A DNA stretch of 64,000 nucleotides. Origin: Pararhizobium sp. IMCC3301 (GTDB taxonomy: Bacteria > Pseudomonadota > Alphaproteobacteria > Rhizobiales > GCA-2746425). The stretch is from positions 2,509,001-2,573,000 of the forward strand of contig NZ_CP132336.1 of assembly GCF_030758315.1 (NCBI RefSeq), written 5' to 3'. This document shows, piece after piece, positions 45,546 to 52,816 of this stretch (positions within the stretch are counted from its first letter, which is position 1; every line of letters starts with the position of its first letter). The notes beneath the pieces were generated by a model. The model ran no database searches and was not told the DNA's origin. It saw only the letters and a list, made by a program, of their open reading frames with translations. The position numbers were made by a program, and so were the translations under genes.

Positions 45546-45705
45546 GAAATGACCAGATCCAATTTAGTTAGCGACTGCCATCCAGTGTCTCCGGTGGCCA
45601 TGAAATGTCAAGAACGCTTGATCTGCGGGGGAATCAAATCCGGATGGTTGCGCTGCGTCTGGAACATGGTTCACTGTGGCGCTTTGCCCATATACGGACT
45701 TTACC

Positions 45706-45936
45706 ATGCAGATCAATTTATCAGACGCCAGGAAACGGGAATTCACCGCCAGCCTTAAAAAATTATTCCAGGATGAATTCGAGCTTGAGCTGTCCGAATT
45801 TCGGGCTGACGATATCCTCACCCTTTGTCTGCAGACCCTGTGTCCAGCGGTTTACAATCAGGCGGTGCAGGATGTCAGGCATCACTTGCAGTCAAAGCTG
45901 GATGATCTGGATGGCGAAATCTATCTTGATGGATGA
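45706..45936 (+). CDS. DUF2164 domain protein
   Basis: A 76-residue protein from the ATG at 45706. The family pattern is clear: a conserved ARKREFTASLKKLFQDEFELE, then ELSEFRADDILTLCLQTLCPAVYNQAVQDVRHHL. DUF2164 proteins are small and of unknown function. A GTG start at 45676 would add ten residues but is less typical of the family. A 13-bp tandem repeat follows 63 bases after the stop. Confidence 0.85.
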   Translation: MQINLSDARKREFTASLKKLFQDEFELELSEFRADDILTLCLQTLCPAVYNQAVQDVRHHLQSKLDDLDGEIYLDG

Positions 45937-45999
45937 TTTCCAGCGGCGGCTGGATTGGATCTTTTGCTGCAGCCAGCTGGCAGCTCGGCACCTGACACT

Positions 46000-46084
46000 C
46001 AACAGATGCACTCAACAGATGCACTCAACAGATGCAGGCAACAGATGCACTCAACAGATGCAGGCAACAGATACAGGCAACAGA
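46000..46084. repeat. Tandem 13-bp repeat (six full copies plus a partial)
   Basis: The unit CAACAGATGCACT or CAACAGATGCAGG is repeated from 46000 to 46077 without gaps, then a seven-base part to 46084. The two unit types alternate irregularly (CACT, CACT, CAGG, CACT, CAGG, then a variant with ATACAGG). The array lies between the ends of two convergent genes and stops five bases before the minus-strand stop codon at 46089. The unit length is not a multiple of three, so it does not encode a simple peptide repeat. Confidence 0.9.
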
Positions 46085-46088
46085 AGTG

Positions 46089-46700
46089 TCACTGGCAGGT
46101 GCAGGCATCTCTGCTGAGGGCCGAGATGCCAAAACCGTCCGCATGGCTGCGAAACGGAGCCGATATGGTTTCATAGCGACTTGCCAACGGTTCCAGATAT
46201 GCATCTGCCTCCATCCAGGCATAGATATTCTCTTTGCTGGTGTTCGCAGCGATCAGGTGAATGGTATCTACGATGATGATCGCATATTGAGCCCCGAGCA
46301 TCAAAAGACTGACGGCGTTAGGAGCCCGTGAGGCCAGCGTACTGGTATATCCGCCTGACTTGGTGGCATTCGCGATAATGAAAAAACCCAACTCAATGAC
46401 GGCGCTGGTACTGGCGGAACTCGCCAGGTTTTTGTGGGATTCCCGAACAAGTGTTTCAATATCCGTGTTGTTTGAGCCACCGACACCCAGCAGGGATTGC
46501 AGGGGCTTGGGCAATGCGCCAGACAAGCCTTTGATATGCGCCTTGAAGCCCGACTCCCAGATTTCCGTTTGAGATCTTGTGCGATGGCTGAGTGCATTAA
46601 TTTCCAGTGCGCGCCGGTGGAACAGATTGCTGAAGCCTCTCATGCGTTCAAATTCGGTAAAATGCGCATCCACTGCGCTGCATTGTGGTGTCTTCAACAC
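46089..46700 (-). pseudogene. 3' part of an unknown protein gene, separated from its 5' part by a frameshift
   Basis: This 203-codon frame has no convincing start: it opens at a GTG at 46700, and coding-like sequence continues upstream in the same frame (SLALHADGSNGDLNSYIKTY) up to a TGA at 46776-46778. It overlaps the end of the frame 46648-48054. The most economical reading is one gene of about 650 codons in which the frame slips between about 46775 and 46758. The encoded part is mainly helical with two hydrophobic segments (SAVIELGFFIIANA and LLMLGAQYAIIIVDTIHLIA), suggesting membrane association. I do not recognise the family. Confidence 0.6.
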
Positions 46701-48054
46701 GCTTTGGTAGGTCTTGATGTAGCTGTTCAGATCGCCATTGCTGCCGTCGGCATGAAGCGCGAGAGATTTTATCTCTCAGCCGGTTTTCTGCAACAATGTT
46801 TGTCAGTGTCTTGATTTTGAAAGTTGTTGCAGCATTCATTGAATAGCCGTCTGTCGGGCCCGGATAGAAGCGTTTGCCAGGCAGGCCATCGACAGGCTTG
46901 GTGTGTTTTTGTAAAAGCGTCTGCAACGCATCCGTGTTGTGCGCTTTGAGTGCGATTTCATAGGCCGCATCGCATTTTTTGGCGAAGACCGGACCTGACT
47001 TTGAGCCAAGGGGAATCCATTCGCCATCTTCAGGATCAAGCGCACTGGCGGTGGCCAGTATTGTTCGTTGAATTTCGAGCGTGTCTGTCGAAAAATCCTC
47101 GACATTGAACGTCAGTTTTACCCATTCGCTTTCATATGCTTCGCACTCGATACTCTGAGGAGACTTGATACTGCAGGAGACATTTGGCTGATAGCCGCCC
47201 TGATAAAGCACGGTTTTGTAGCGATCATAGTCACCAGGAGACAGAGAAAGTGGCTTGCTGGTGGTAATCTCCAATTTGACCCATTTGAAATCATCCTTGC
47301 CGGTATTTGCGACAGATATATCCAGTGTTCGCGTCAGACCGGGATCGCGTTGAGATGCGCTGGATAGTCCGAATGGGGAGGTTTTCGTTGAATTGGCCAA
47401 CCTGAAACGGATATCGCCACTGTAGTCTTTGCGCGTTTCTGTGTCCGGCGCCGAAAAATGGCGGGCTTCGACCAGCGCCGTGAATGTATCGCCATACTCC
47501 TGCATGATGATCGCGCCAATTGGCGATGCGACCGATTGCATTATGCCATCGTGAAGCTCAGCCATTTGCTCATAGTCAACGCTGTTCTGCTTTCGCAGCC
47601 ATGCAATTGTCTCGGACAATTGGGCATAGTGATAGCTGAAAAAGGGCAGTGGGTTGACTTGCAGACGTCTAGCGGGCGGTGCTGGCGGGTTTGGTGCGCA
47701 AGGTGGCAGGATGCAAAGATCCAGATTGGCCAGCTCCTGATCAAACTGGTTGAACCGTTTCAACTGAGCATTGTTTTGTGTGTTTAATTCCAAAAACGTT
47801 CTGACTTCCGCAGAGTCCGGATCAAGCGTAGGCAAAAAGCTTGAAAGATAATCAGCCCACGCGTTGGCGTCTGATTTTCCGTTCTTGTCCGGCTGAAGGT
47901 GCTCAGGCACAGCAAAGCCGGTTTGCCCGTAGCCAGAGGTCAGATTCAAAGCACAAATGATCAGCACACAGGCGCGCAGCCAATTCACAAAGAAAGTCGG
48001 GGATTGCACGGCCCTTATATCTCCTGCAGATACCATCCTGGAAAAACATAGCAT
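46648..48054 (-). CDS. Unknown secreted protein, probably 5' part of a frameshifted gene
   Basis: A 468-codon frame. A hydrophobic signal-like segment lies near residues 22-42 (NWLRACVLIICALNLTSGYG). A GTG at 48009 with GGAG upstream would give a normal-length signal peptide and may be the true start. The mature part has a proline-rich linker (PPCAPNPPAPPARR), a beta-rich region, and ends with a basic, serine- and cysteine-rich tail from about residue 430 that looks out of frame. The real continuation seems to be the frame at 46089-46775. No domain is recognised; there is no sign of an enzyme motif. It stands alone between DUF2164 and AEC genes. Confidence 0.6.
   Translation of the reverse strand: MLCFSRMVSAGDIRAVQSPTFFVNWLRACVLIICALNLTSGYGQTGFAVPEHLQPDKNGKSDANAWADYLSSFLPTLDPDSAEVRTFLELNTQNNAQLKRFNQFDQELANLDLCILPPCAPNPPAPPARRLQVNPLPFFSYHYAQLSETIAWLRKQNSVDYEQMAELHDGIMQSVASPIGAIIMQEYGDTFTALVEARHFSAPDTETRKDYSGDIRFRLANSTKTSPFGLSSASQRDPGLTRTLDISVANTGKDDFKWVKLEITTSKPLSLSPGDYDRYKTVLYQGGYQPNVSCSIKSPQSIECEAYESEWVKLTFNVEDFSTDTLEIQRTILATASALDPEDGEWIPLGSKSGPVFAKKCDAAYEIALKAHNTDALQTLLQKHTKPVDGLPGKRFYPGPTDGYSMNAATTFKIKTLTNIVAENRLRDKISRASCRRQQWRSEQLHQDLPKRVEDTTMQRSGCAFYRI
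46761..46777. other. Perfect hairpin at the frameshift point
   Basis: GAGAGAT-TTT-ATCTCTC is a perfect seven-pair inverted repeat with a three-base loop. In the gene sense the region reads GAGAGATAAAATCTCTCGCG and lies exactly where the reading frame changes. It contains an A4 run and a TC repeat, both prone to slippage. Confidence 0.6.
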
Positions 48055-48093
48055 GGATGCAGATTGCAGGCGAAATTCCCGGCCAGAATGCGA

Positions 48094-49008
48094 CTAGGCA
48101 AGCATGGCGAGCGTGATGAGGCTGAGGACGCTGGTCAGTATGATAATCTGGGCGATTGCATCGGTGCGCACATGATAGAGCATGGCGAGGCTGAAGGACA
48201 TTGCCCCCGCCGGTGCGGCTGACGCCAGCAGGAACAGATTGCGGCCATCATCCTGCGCCGCGAACATCTCAAGACCCAGCCAGATCATTGCGGGAAACAA
48301 CAGCAATTTGACCAAGGTAAAACTGATGACAAGTCTGTCCGGCTGAAACCTTGTCTGGGACAGCACAACACCCAGCGCATAGAGCGCCACTGGAGCGGCC
48401 CCCGCTCCGGAAAATCTGACAAAAGTGTTGACCGGCGCAGGGACAGCAATGCCCGCCAGACTGACGATCAGGCCGACGACAATGGCCTGCAGCATCGGCA
48501 GTCTGGCAATGCCGAGCGCGATGGAAACCGGGCTGGCCTTGCCAAGGCTGATGATCTGCAGCGCCAGCATTGACAAGCCAAAGGCAAAGATCGCATCCAG
48601 TGTGACGATGCTGGTCACAGGCAGCACATTGGCCTGGCCATAAAGCAGCACGGACATCGGCAGCACATAGAGCGCATTGTTGCCGAACACCCCGCAAAAT
48701 CCGAGCAGAATGGATTCCGCCGGCGTGCGCCCGAACAGATGCAGCGCGACCAGGAAACCGCAGCTGAATATGACGATCTGCACCACCAGATAAATCATCA
48801 CCGGGACAAAGCTGAAGCTCTGAATCGATGTATTGGCGATCAGCCCGAAGATAAAAACCGGCAACAGGATCGACATCGCAAAGCGGTTCAGAAGCCGCGC
48901 ATCCTCAACGCCGGTCTTGCCGGCGCGGCCCATAGCAAAGCCGAATGCCATGATCGCAAATACGGGCAGGATGGGGTCCAGCAGGACCTGCAGAATTTCC
49001 AAGCTCAC
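48094..49008 (-). CDS. AEC family transporter (auxin efflux carrier type)
   Basis: A 304-residue membrane protein with about ten hydrophobic segments in two similar halves. LLDPILPVFAIMAFGFAMGR at the start and FCGVFGNNALYVLPM near residue 105 (the NALYLA-like crossing region) are AEC landmarks. Bacterial members export or import organic anions such as malate or malonate. It ends about 40 bases from the unknown gene and begins six bases from the GDPD gene stop, so it is probably the last gene of the operon 49952-48094. Confidence 0.9.
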   Translation of the reverse strand: MSLEILQVLLDPILPVFAIMAFGFAMGRAGKTGVEDARLLNRFAMSILLPVFIFGLIANTSIQSFSFVPVMIYLVVQIVIFSCGFLVALHLFGRTPAESILLGFCGVFGNNALYVLPMSVLLYGQANVLPVTSIVTLDAIFAFGLSMLALQIISLGKASPVSIALGIARLPMLQAIVVGLIVSLAGIAVPAPVNTFVRFSGAGAAPVALYALGVVLSQTRFQPDRLVISFTLVKLLLFPAMIWLGLEMFAAQDDGRNLFLLASAAPAGAMSFSLAMLYHVRTDAIAQIIILTSVLSLITLAMLA

Positions 49009-49014
49009 GCCCTT

Positions 49015-49785
49015 CTAGATCGATACAGCAGCTGTGGCCCGCTCGGTTCTGAGTTGCTGAAACAGCGCCAGATAATCGATATTGACGTAATTCATCTTCA
49101 GGCGGAGCGCTTCGATAAAGCGCACCTCGTCCGGCTTGTCGGTATAAAACATCACTTCAAGTCCGGCGTCCTGACACTCGCGGATTCGCGCTGGATCGAA
49201 CGCATCAGTATGGAATTCAACAATTTCGGCGTGGTGCTCCTGCCGGGCCGCCTGCGCGCTGCCCGCATTGGACCAGAGCACCATGCGGCGCACCTCGGGG
49301 CAATGGGTCAGCATGGCCCGGCGCATCTGCGGATTGAAGGAATAGGTGAAACACTGCTCGGCAATGCCGAGTTTGCGCACCAGCTTTGCCACATCTGCGC
49401 AATCGGCCAGTTTGATTTCCAGATAGAAACCGGCGCGCCCGGCAAATGTCGCCAGATAGGCATCAAGCCGCGGCACCTGCTCGCCTTTGAATTTCGGATC
49501 AAACCAGCTTCCCGCATCCAGCCGGTCAATTTGCGCACTGCTCATGTCACAGATGTTGCCGGTGCCATTGGTGGTGCGCTCAACGCTTTCATCATGCAGC
49601 ACATAGAGAACGCCATCGCCCGACTGGCGGATATCCAGCTCGATGATGGAGCCGCCAAGATCGAGCGCTGCTGCAGCCGAAGCAAACGTGTTTTCCGGCG
49701 CGCTCAGCCGGGCACCGCGATGGCAGACCATTTTTGTCTGATGCATGTTCTGATCCAGTGCTGGAGGTGAATTGGCCGCAGCCAT
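49015..49785 (-). CDS. ugpQ: Glycerophosphodiester phosphodiesterase
   Basis: A 256-residue GDPD enzyme. Active-site motifs are CHRGARLSAPENTFAS near residue 21, IELDIRQSGDG with the metal-binding glutamate and aspartate, and VLHDESVERTTNGTG with the catalytic histidine. It hydrolyses glycerophosphodiesters to glycerol-3-phosphate and an alcohol. No signal peptide is apparent, so it is probably cytoplasmic, like UgpQ. The ATG at 49785 overlaps the stop of a small upstream membrane-protein gene (TGATG). Confidence 0.92.
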   Translation of the reverse strand: MAAANSPPALDQNMHQTKMVCHRGARLSAPENTFASAAAALDLGGSIIELDIRQSGDGVLYVLHDESVERTTNGTGNICDMSSAQIDRLDAGSWFDPKFKGEQVPRLDAYLATFAGRAGFYLEIKLADCADVAKLVRKLGIAEQCFTYSFNPQMRRAMLTHCPEVRRMVLWSNAGSAQAARQEHHAEIVEFHTDAFDPARIRECQDAGLEVMFYTDKPDEVRFIEALRLKMNYVNIDYLALFQQLRTERATAAVSI

Positions 49786-49952
49786 CAATAGCCCATCATG
49801 CCGCGAATGGCCGGCAGAACGCTGGCCGCAACCACGCCAACGCCGCCGCCGATGGCCAGCCGCAGGCCAAGCCCGCCAAGACTGGGAGCCAGGCCCGACA
49901 AGGCACCGCAGACAGCCGCATACCAGGCGATTGTTGTTACATCAAATCCCAT
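49785..49952 (-). CDS. 55-residue glycine-rich membrane protein coupled to the GDPD gene
   Basis: A short frame from the ATG at 49952, preceded by a near-perfect ribosome site (GGAGG, five bases before the start), to a TGA that overlaps the GDPD ATG as TGATG. The 55-residue product begins MGFDVTTIAWYAAVCGALSG and continues with two hydrophobic, glycine- and alanine-rich segments ending in RGMMGY. It looks like a small inner-membrane protein of two helices. I do not recognise a family. The ribosome site and the exact stop/start overlap are the evidence for it being real. Confidence 0.75.
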   Translation of the reverse strand: MGFDVTTIAWYAAVCGALSGLAPSLGGLGLRLAIGGGVGVVAASVLPAIRGMMGY

Positions 49953-50124
49953 AAATCCTCCCGACCAGAGTGCATCTCATGTTTACAATGAATTATGTAA
50001 TGCACCAAATCAGGGTTTCGGGACCGGCCCTCACCGCTGCGTCAGCGAGAACTGCAGTGTCACGGGCATCGCATTATCACCCTCTTTGTGCTAATCGGCG
50101 GGGCATTCCAAATTCTGTTGTCCC

Positions 50125-51492
50125 ATGCAAACAAGGCTGGCCATGCGAATATTTCTGGCTCTTCTGCTGTTTCTCAGCTTTGCCGTAGCGGGCGTCTTTG
50201 CCCAGTCCTCACTGGACGAAACCGCACCTGTGGCAACGGATCTGATCGGCAGCGAACCCATTGCTGCGGAAACCGGAATTCCGGCTGACAGCGCCATTGC
50301 CGCACGCATCTCCGCCATCTTTGCCGAGATCGATGCCTTGCGTGCTGTCGATGTGTCGGTCAGATCAGGGGTAGTGCTGCTGCAGGGCGCTGTACCCGAC
50401 AAAGCGGCAATCGAGCAGGCCGCGGCTCTTGCTGGCCGGGTGGAAGGCGTGGTGGCGGTCTCCAGCCAGTTGCTGGAAGACACCTCGGTCAGCGAACGCA
50501 TCGTTCCGATCATGGATAGGCTTTTCACCCGCCTGCAGCGCGCCATCAATTACATCCCGCTGCTAACCGTCGCCGTGCTTGTCTTCGCGCTGGTCGGAAT
50601 CATCGGCTGGTGGTTGGCCGCCCGCAGGTGGCCGTTTGCGAAAATCGCGCCCAATGCCTTCATATCCGATCTGCTGCGCCAGGTGGTTCGTCTGGCTTTT
50701 CTCGGCATCGGGCTGGTTCTGGCACTGGATATTATGGGCGCCACTGCCATTATCGGAACTGTTTTGGGGGCGGCCGGTATTGTCGGTCTTGCGGTCGGGT
50801 TTGCAGTGCGTGACACGGTTGAAAACTATATCGCCAGCATTCTGCTCAGCCTGCGTCAACCATTCCGGCCCAATGATCATGTCGAGATTGACGGTCATGA
50901 GGGCCACGTCATCATGCTGACCGCGCGCGCCACGGTTCTGCTCAGCCCTGATGGCAACCACATCCGCATTCCCAATGCTACAGTGTTCAAAAGCGTGATT
51001 ACCAATTACTCGCGTCATCCGGAACGCAGATTTGATTTTGAAATGGGCATTGCCCCGGATGGCGATCTGCAGCAAGCGGTTGATATCGGATTAGCGGTGC
51101 TGAAACAGGTCGATTTCATTCTCGACAAACCGCTGCCGGAAGCCCGCATTGAAGGATTGGGAGATTCCACGGTTCAGCTCTGGTTTGCCGGCTGGATTGA
51201 TCAGCGCGAAACCAGCATGGTGCTGGCACGGGGCCAAGCCATCCGCCTGATCATGCGCGCCCTGGAAGATGCCGGCTTTGAACTGCCTGAACCGGGCTTG
51301 CGCGTTGCTCTGACCCAAGACACGGCAAAGCCATTGGCGAAACCTGCCGCTGTAAAGAAGAAACCTGTCGCTCCCGTAGACGCAGCCGATATCGCTGCCA
51401 ATGACGGCATCACGGAAATCATTGATGAAGAACGCGCCCAGATGGCGGATCAGGATCTCCTCAAGGAAGATGCACCCCAGGAAATGGGTTAG
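50125..51492 (+). CDS. Mechanosensitive ion channel with BON domain (MscS family)
   Basis: A 455-residue protein. A signal peptide (RIFLALLLFLSFAVAGVFAQ) is followed by a periplasmic BON domain (VDVSVRSGVVLLQGAVPDK and VEGVVAVSSQLLED, near residues 75-120), two or three transmembrane helices, and the MscS pore and beta domain (GLAVGFAVRDTVENYIASI, then LRQPFRPNDHVEIDGHEG). MscS channels open under membrane tension and release solutes on osmotic downshift. The C-terminus is a charged proline- and alanine-rich tail. A second ATG at 50143 with AAGG before it may be the true start. Confidence 0.92.
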   Translation: MQTRLAMRIFLALLLFLSFAVAGVFAQSSLDETAPVATDLIGSEPIAAETGIPADSAIAARISAIFAEIDALRAVDVSVRSGVVLLQGAVPDKAAIEQAAALAGRVEGVVAVSSQLLEDTSVSERIVPIMDRLFTRLQRAINYIPLLTVAVLVFALVGIIGWWLAARRWPFAKIAPNAFISDLLRQVVRLAFLGIGLVLALDIMGATAIIGTVLGAAGIVGLAVGFAVRDTVENYIASILLSLRQPFRPNDHVEIDGHEGHVIMLTARATVLLSPDGNHIRIPNATVFKSVITNYSRHPERRFDFEMGIAPDGDLQQAVDIGLAVLKQVDFILDKPLPEARIEGLGDSTVQLWFAGWIDQRETSMVLARGQAIRLIMRALEDAGFELPEPGLRVALTQDTAKPLAKPAAVKKKPVAPVDAADIAANDGITEIIDEERAQMADQDLLKEDAPQEMG

Positions 51493-51672
51493 GGGAAAGA
51501 TGAGTCAGATATTGCGCAAACTCGCCGGGATTTTTTAAGATCATCGTGCGCATTCGTCACGCTGCACTGCCGGGTCCTTCAAACTGTCGATTTCACAAAC
51601 GTTGAGCTTTTTTGAAATATCTGTCCTTGAACCGCCATTGACATGTAACGATGGTAACAATATGTCGATACC

Positions 51673-52212
51673 ATGGAACACATCACTTGGATTCTCATGA
51701 CCTATAAGGTCCCGCCGGAACCGGCTGCAAAGCGTGTTGCCTTGTGGCGGCGGCTCAAAGGCATGGGCGCGGTCTATCTTCAGAACGGCGTTTGCCTGCT
51801 GCCTCAGACCGAAGAACACATGCGCCAGTTGAAGATGCTGGAAAATGATGCGGCCGCAATGGGTGGAGAATCGGTACTTCTGGTCACAACCTCTCTGGAC
51901 AAGGCACAGGAAGATAAGGTTGTCAGGCGGTTTCAGGAAGATCGAGACGATCAATATCGCGAATTCATCGGAAAATGCGATGCCTTCGAGGCGGAAATCG
52001 CCCGCGAAATCGCGAAAGAAAAATTCACCTATGCCGAACTCGAGGAAGAGGATAACGAACTCAAGAAACTGCAGGGCTGGGTCGAAAAGATTCGAAGTCT
52101 GGATTTCTACGGCGCGCCGCTCGCCGCGGATGCGTCAGAGCGCCTGACGTCCTGCGAAAATCAATTGGCCGATTATGCACGACGCGTGTTCGACGCCAAT
52201 CAGGGTTTGTGA
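51673..52212 (+). CDS. ChrB N-terminal domain protein
   Basis: A 179-residue protein that matches the N-terminal part of the chromate-resistance regulator ChrB: WILMTYKVPPEPAAKRVALWRRLKGMGAVYLQNGVCLLP near the start, and later a region dominated by acidic and lysine-rich helices. The longer ChrB has a second domain, which is absent here. No chrA efflux gene is nearby. It is followed after seven bases by a PAP2 phosphatase gene, so the two may be co-transcribed. Its function outside chromate resistance is unknown. Confidence 0.83.
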   Translation: MEHITWILMTYKVPPEPAAKRVALWRRLKGMGAVYLQNGVCLLPQTEEHMRQLKMLENDAAAMGGESVLLVTTSLDKAQEDKVVRRFQEDRDDQYREFIGKCDAFEAEIAREIAKEKFTYAELEEEDNELKKLQGWVEKIRSLDFYGAPLAADASERLTSCENQLADYARRVFDANQGL

Positions 52213-52219
52213 CACCGCG

Positions 52220-52780
52220 ATGAATCTGTTGTGGAATGTCGATGTCACTGTCACCAGAGCGATCAATGGCTTTGCTGGACAGAGCGGGTTGCTTGACACC
52301 GTCATGATCTGGGCTTCCGCGGCAGGTATCCCGCTGCTGGTTCTGGCCGTGGCCGGCCAGTGGAGGGCGAAACCGGACAGACAAGACACCCGCCATGTTC
52401 TGGTCGCTGCCGGATTGTCCTTTATTCTGGGACTGGCAATCAACCAGATCATTCTGCTGTTTGTGGATCGGGTCCGGCCCTATGCTGCGGGTGTCAGCGA
52501 ATTGCTGATCGCACCCAGTCTCGACCCGTCATTTCCATCCGATCACGCAACAGCGGTATTTGCAATCGCGGCGACATTTGTCCTGCACCAAATGCCAAAA
52601 CGTGCAGCCTGGTTTGCTCTGGCCGCACTGGCCGTTGCCATATCCCGGATCTATGTCGGCACCCACTACGCCAGCGATGTTCTTGGCGGCGCATTGTCAG
52701 GCGCAAGTGCGGCTATTCTGATATTCTTGCTCTATCAGCGGGGGACACGCATTGATCGCTTCATCACCAATATTCTTTGA
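52220..52780 (+). CDS. PAP2 family phosphatase (undecaprenyl-diphosphatase type)
   Basis: A 186-residue membrane protein with about five helices and the three PAP2 phosphatase motifs: a degenerate first one (VDRVRPY, where KxxxxxxRP is usual), PSFPSDHATAVFA with the catalytic histidine, and SRIYVGTHYASDVLGG. It would dephosphorylate a lipid pyrophosphate or phosphatidate at the outer face of the inner membrane. The ATG at 52220 is seven bases after the ChrB-like stop. The DedA-PAP2-LssY fusion gene follows after 36 bases. Confidence 0.9.
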   Translation: MNLLWNVDVTVTRAINGFAGQSGLLDTVMIWASAAGIPLLVLAVAGQWRAKPDRQDTRHVLVAAGLSFILGLAINQIILLFVDRVRPYAAGVSELLIAPSLDPSFPSDHATAVFAIAATFVLHQMPKRAAWFALAALAVAISRIYVGTHYASDVLGGALSGASAAILIFLLYQRGTRIDRFITNIL

Positions 52781-52816
52781 CAAATGCGTGTGTGATCCCT
52801 CACTGGTGAGGACACG

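Noticed and set aside
46000-46084. Short tandem array as a possible CRISPR
   Set aside because: The units are 13 bases long and joined directly without spacers, and no cas genes are in the window.
45605-46117. A 170-codon plus-strand frame running through the 13-bp repeat
   Set aside because: It overlaps the DUF2164 gene in another frame, has no homology that I recognise, and its repeated residues result from the DNA repeat.
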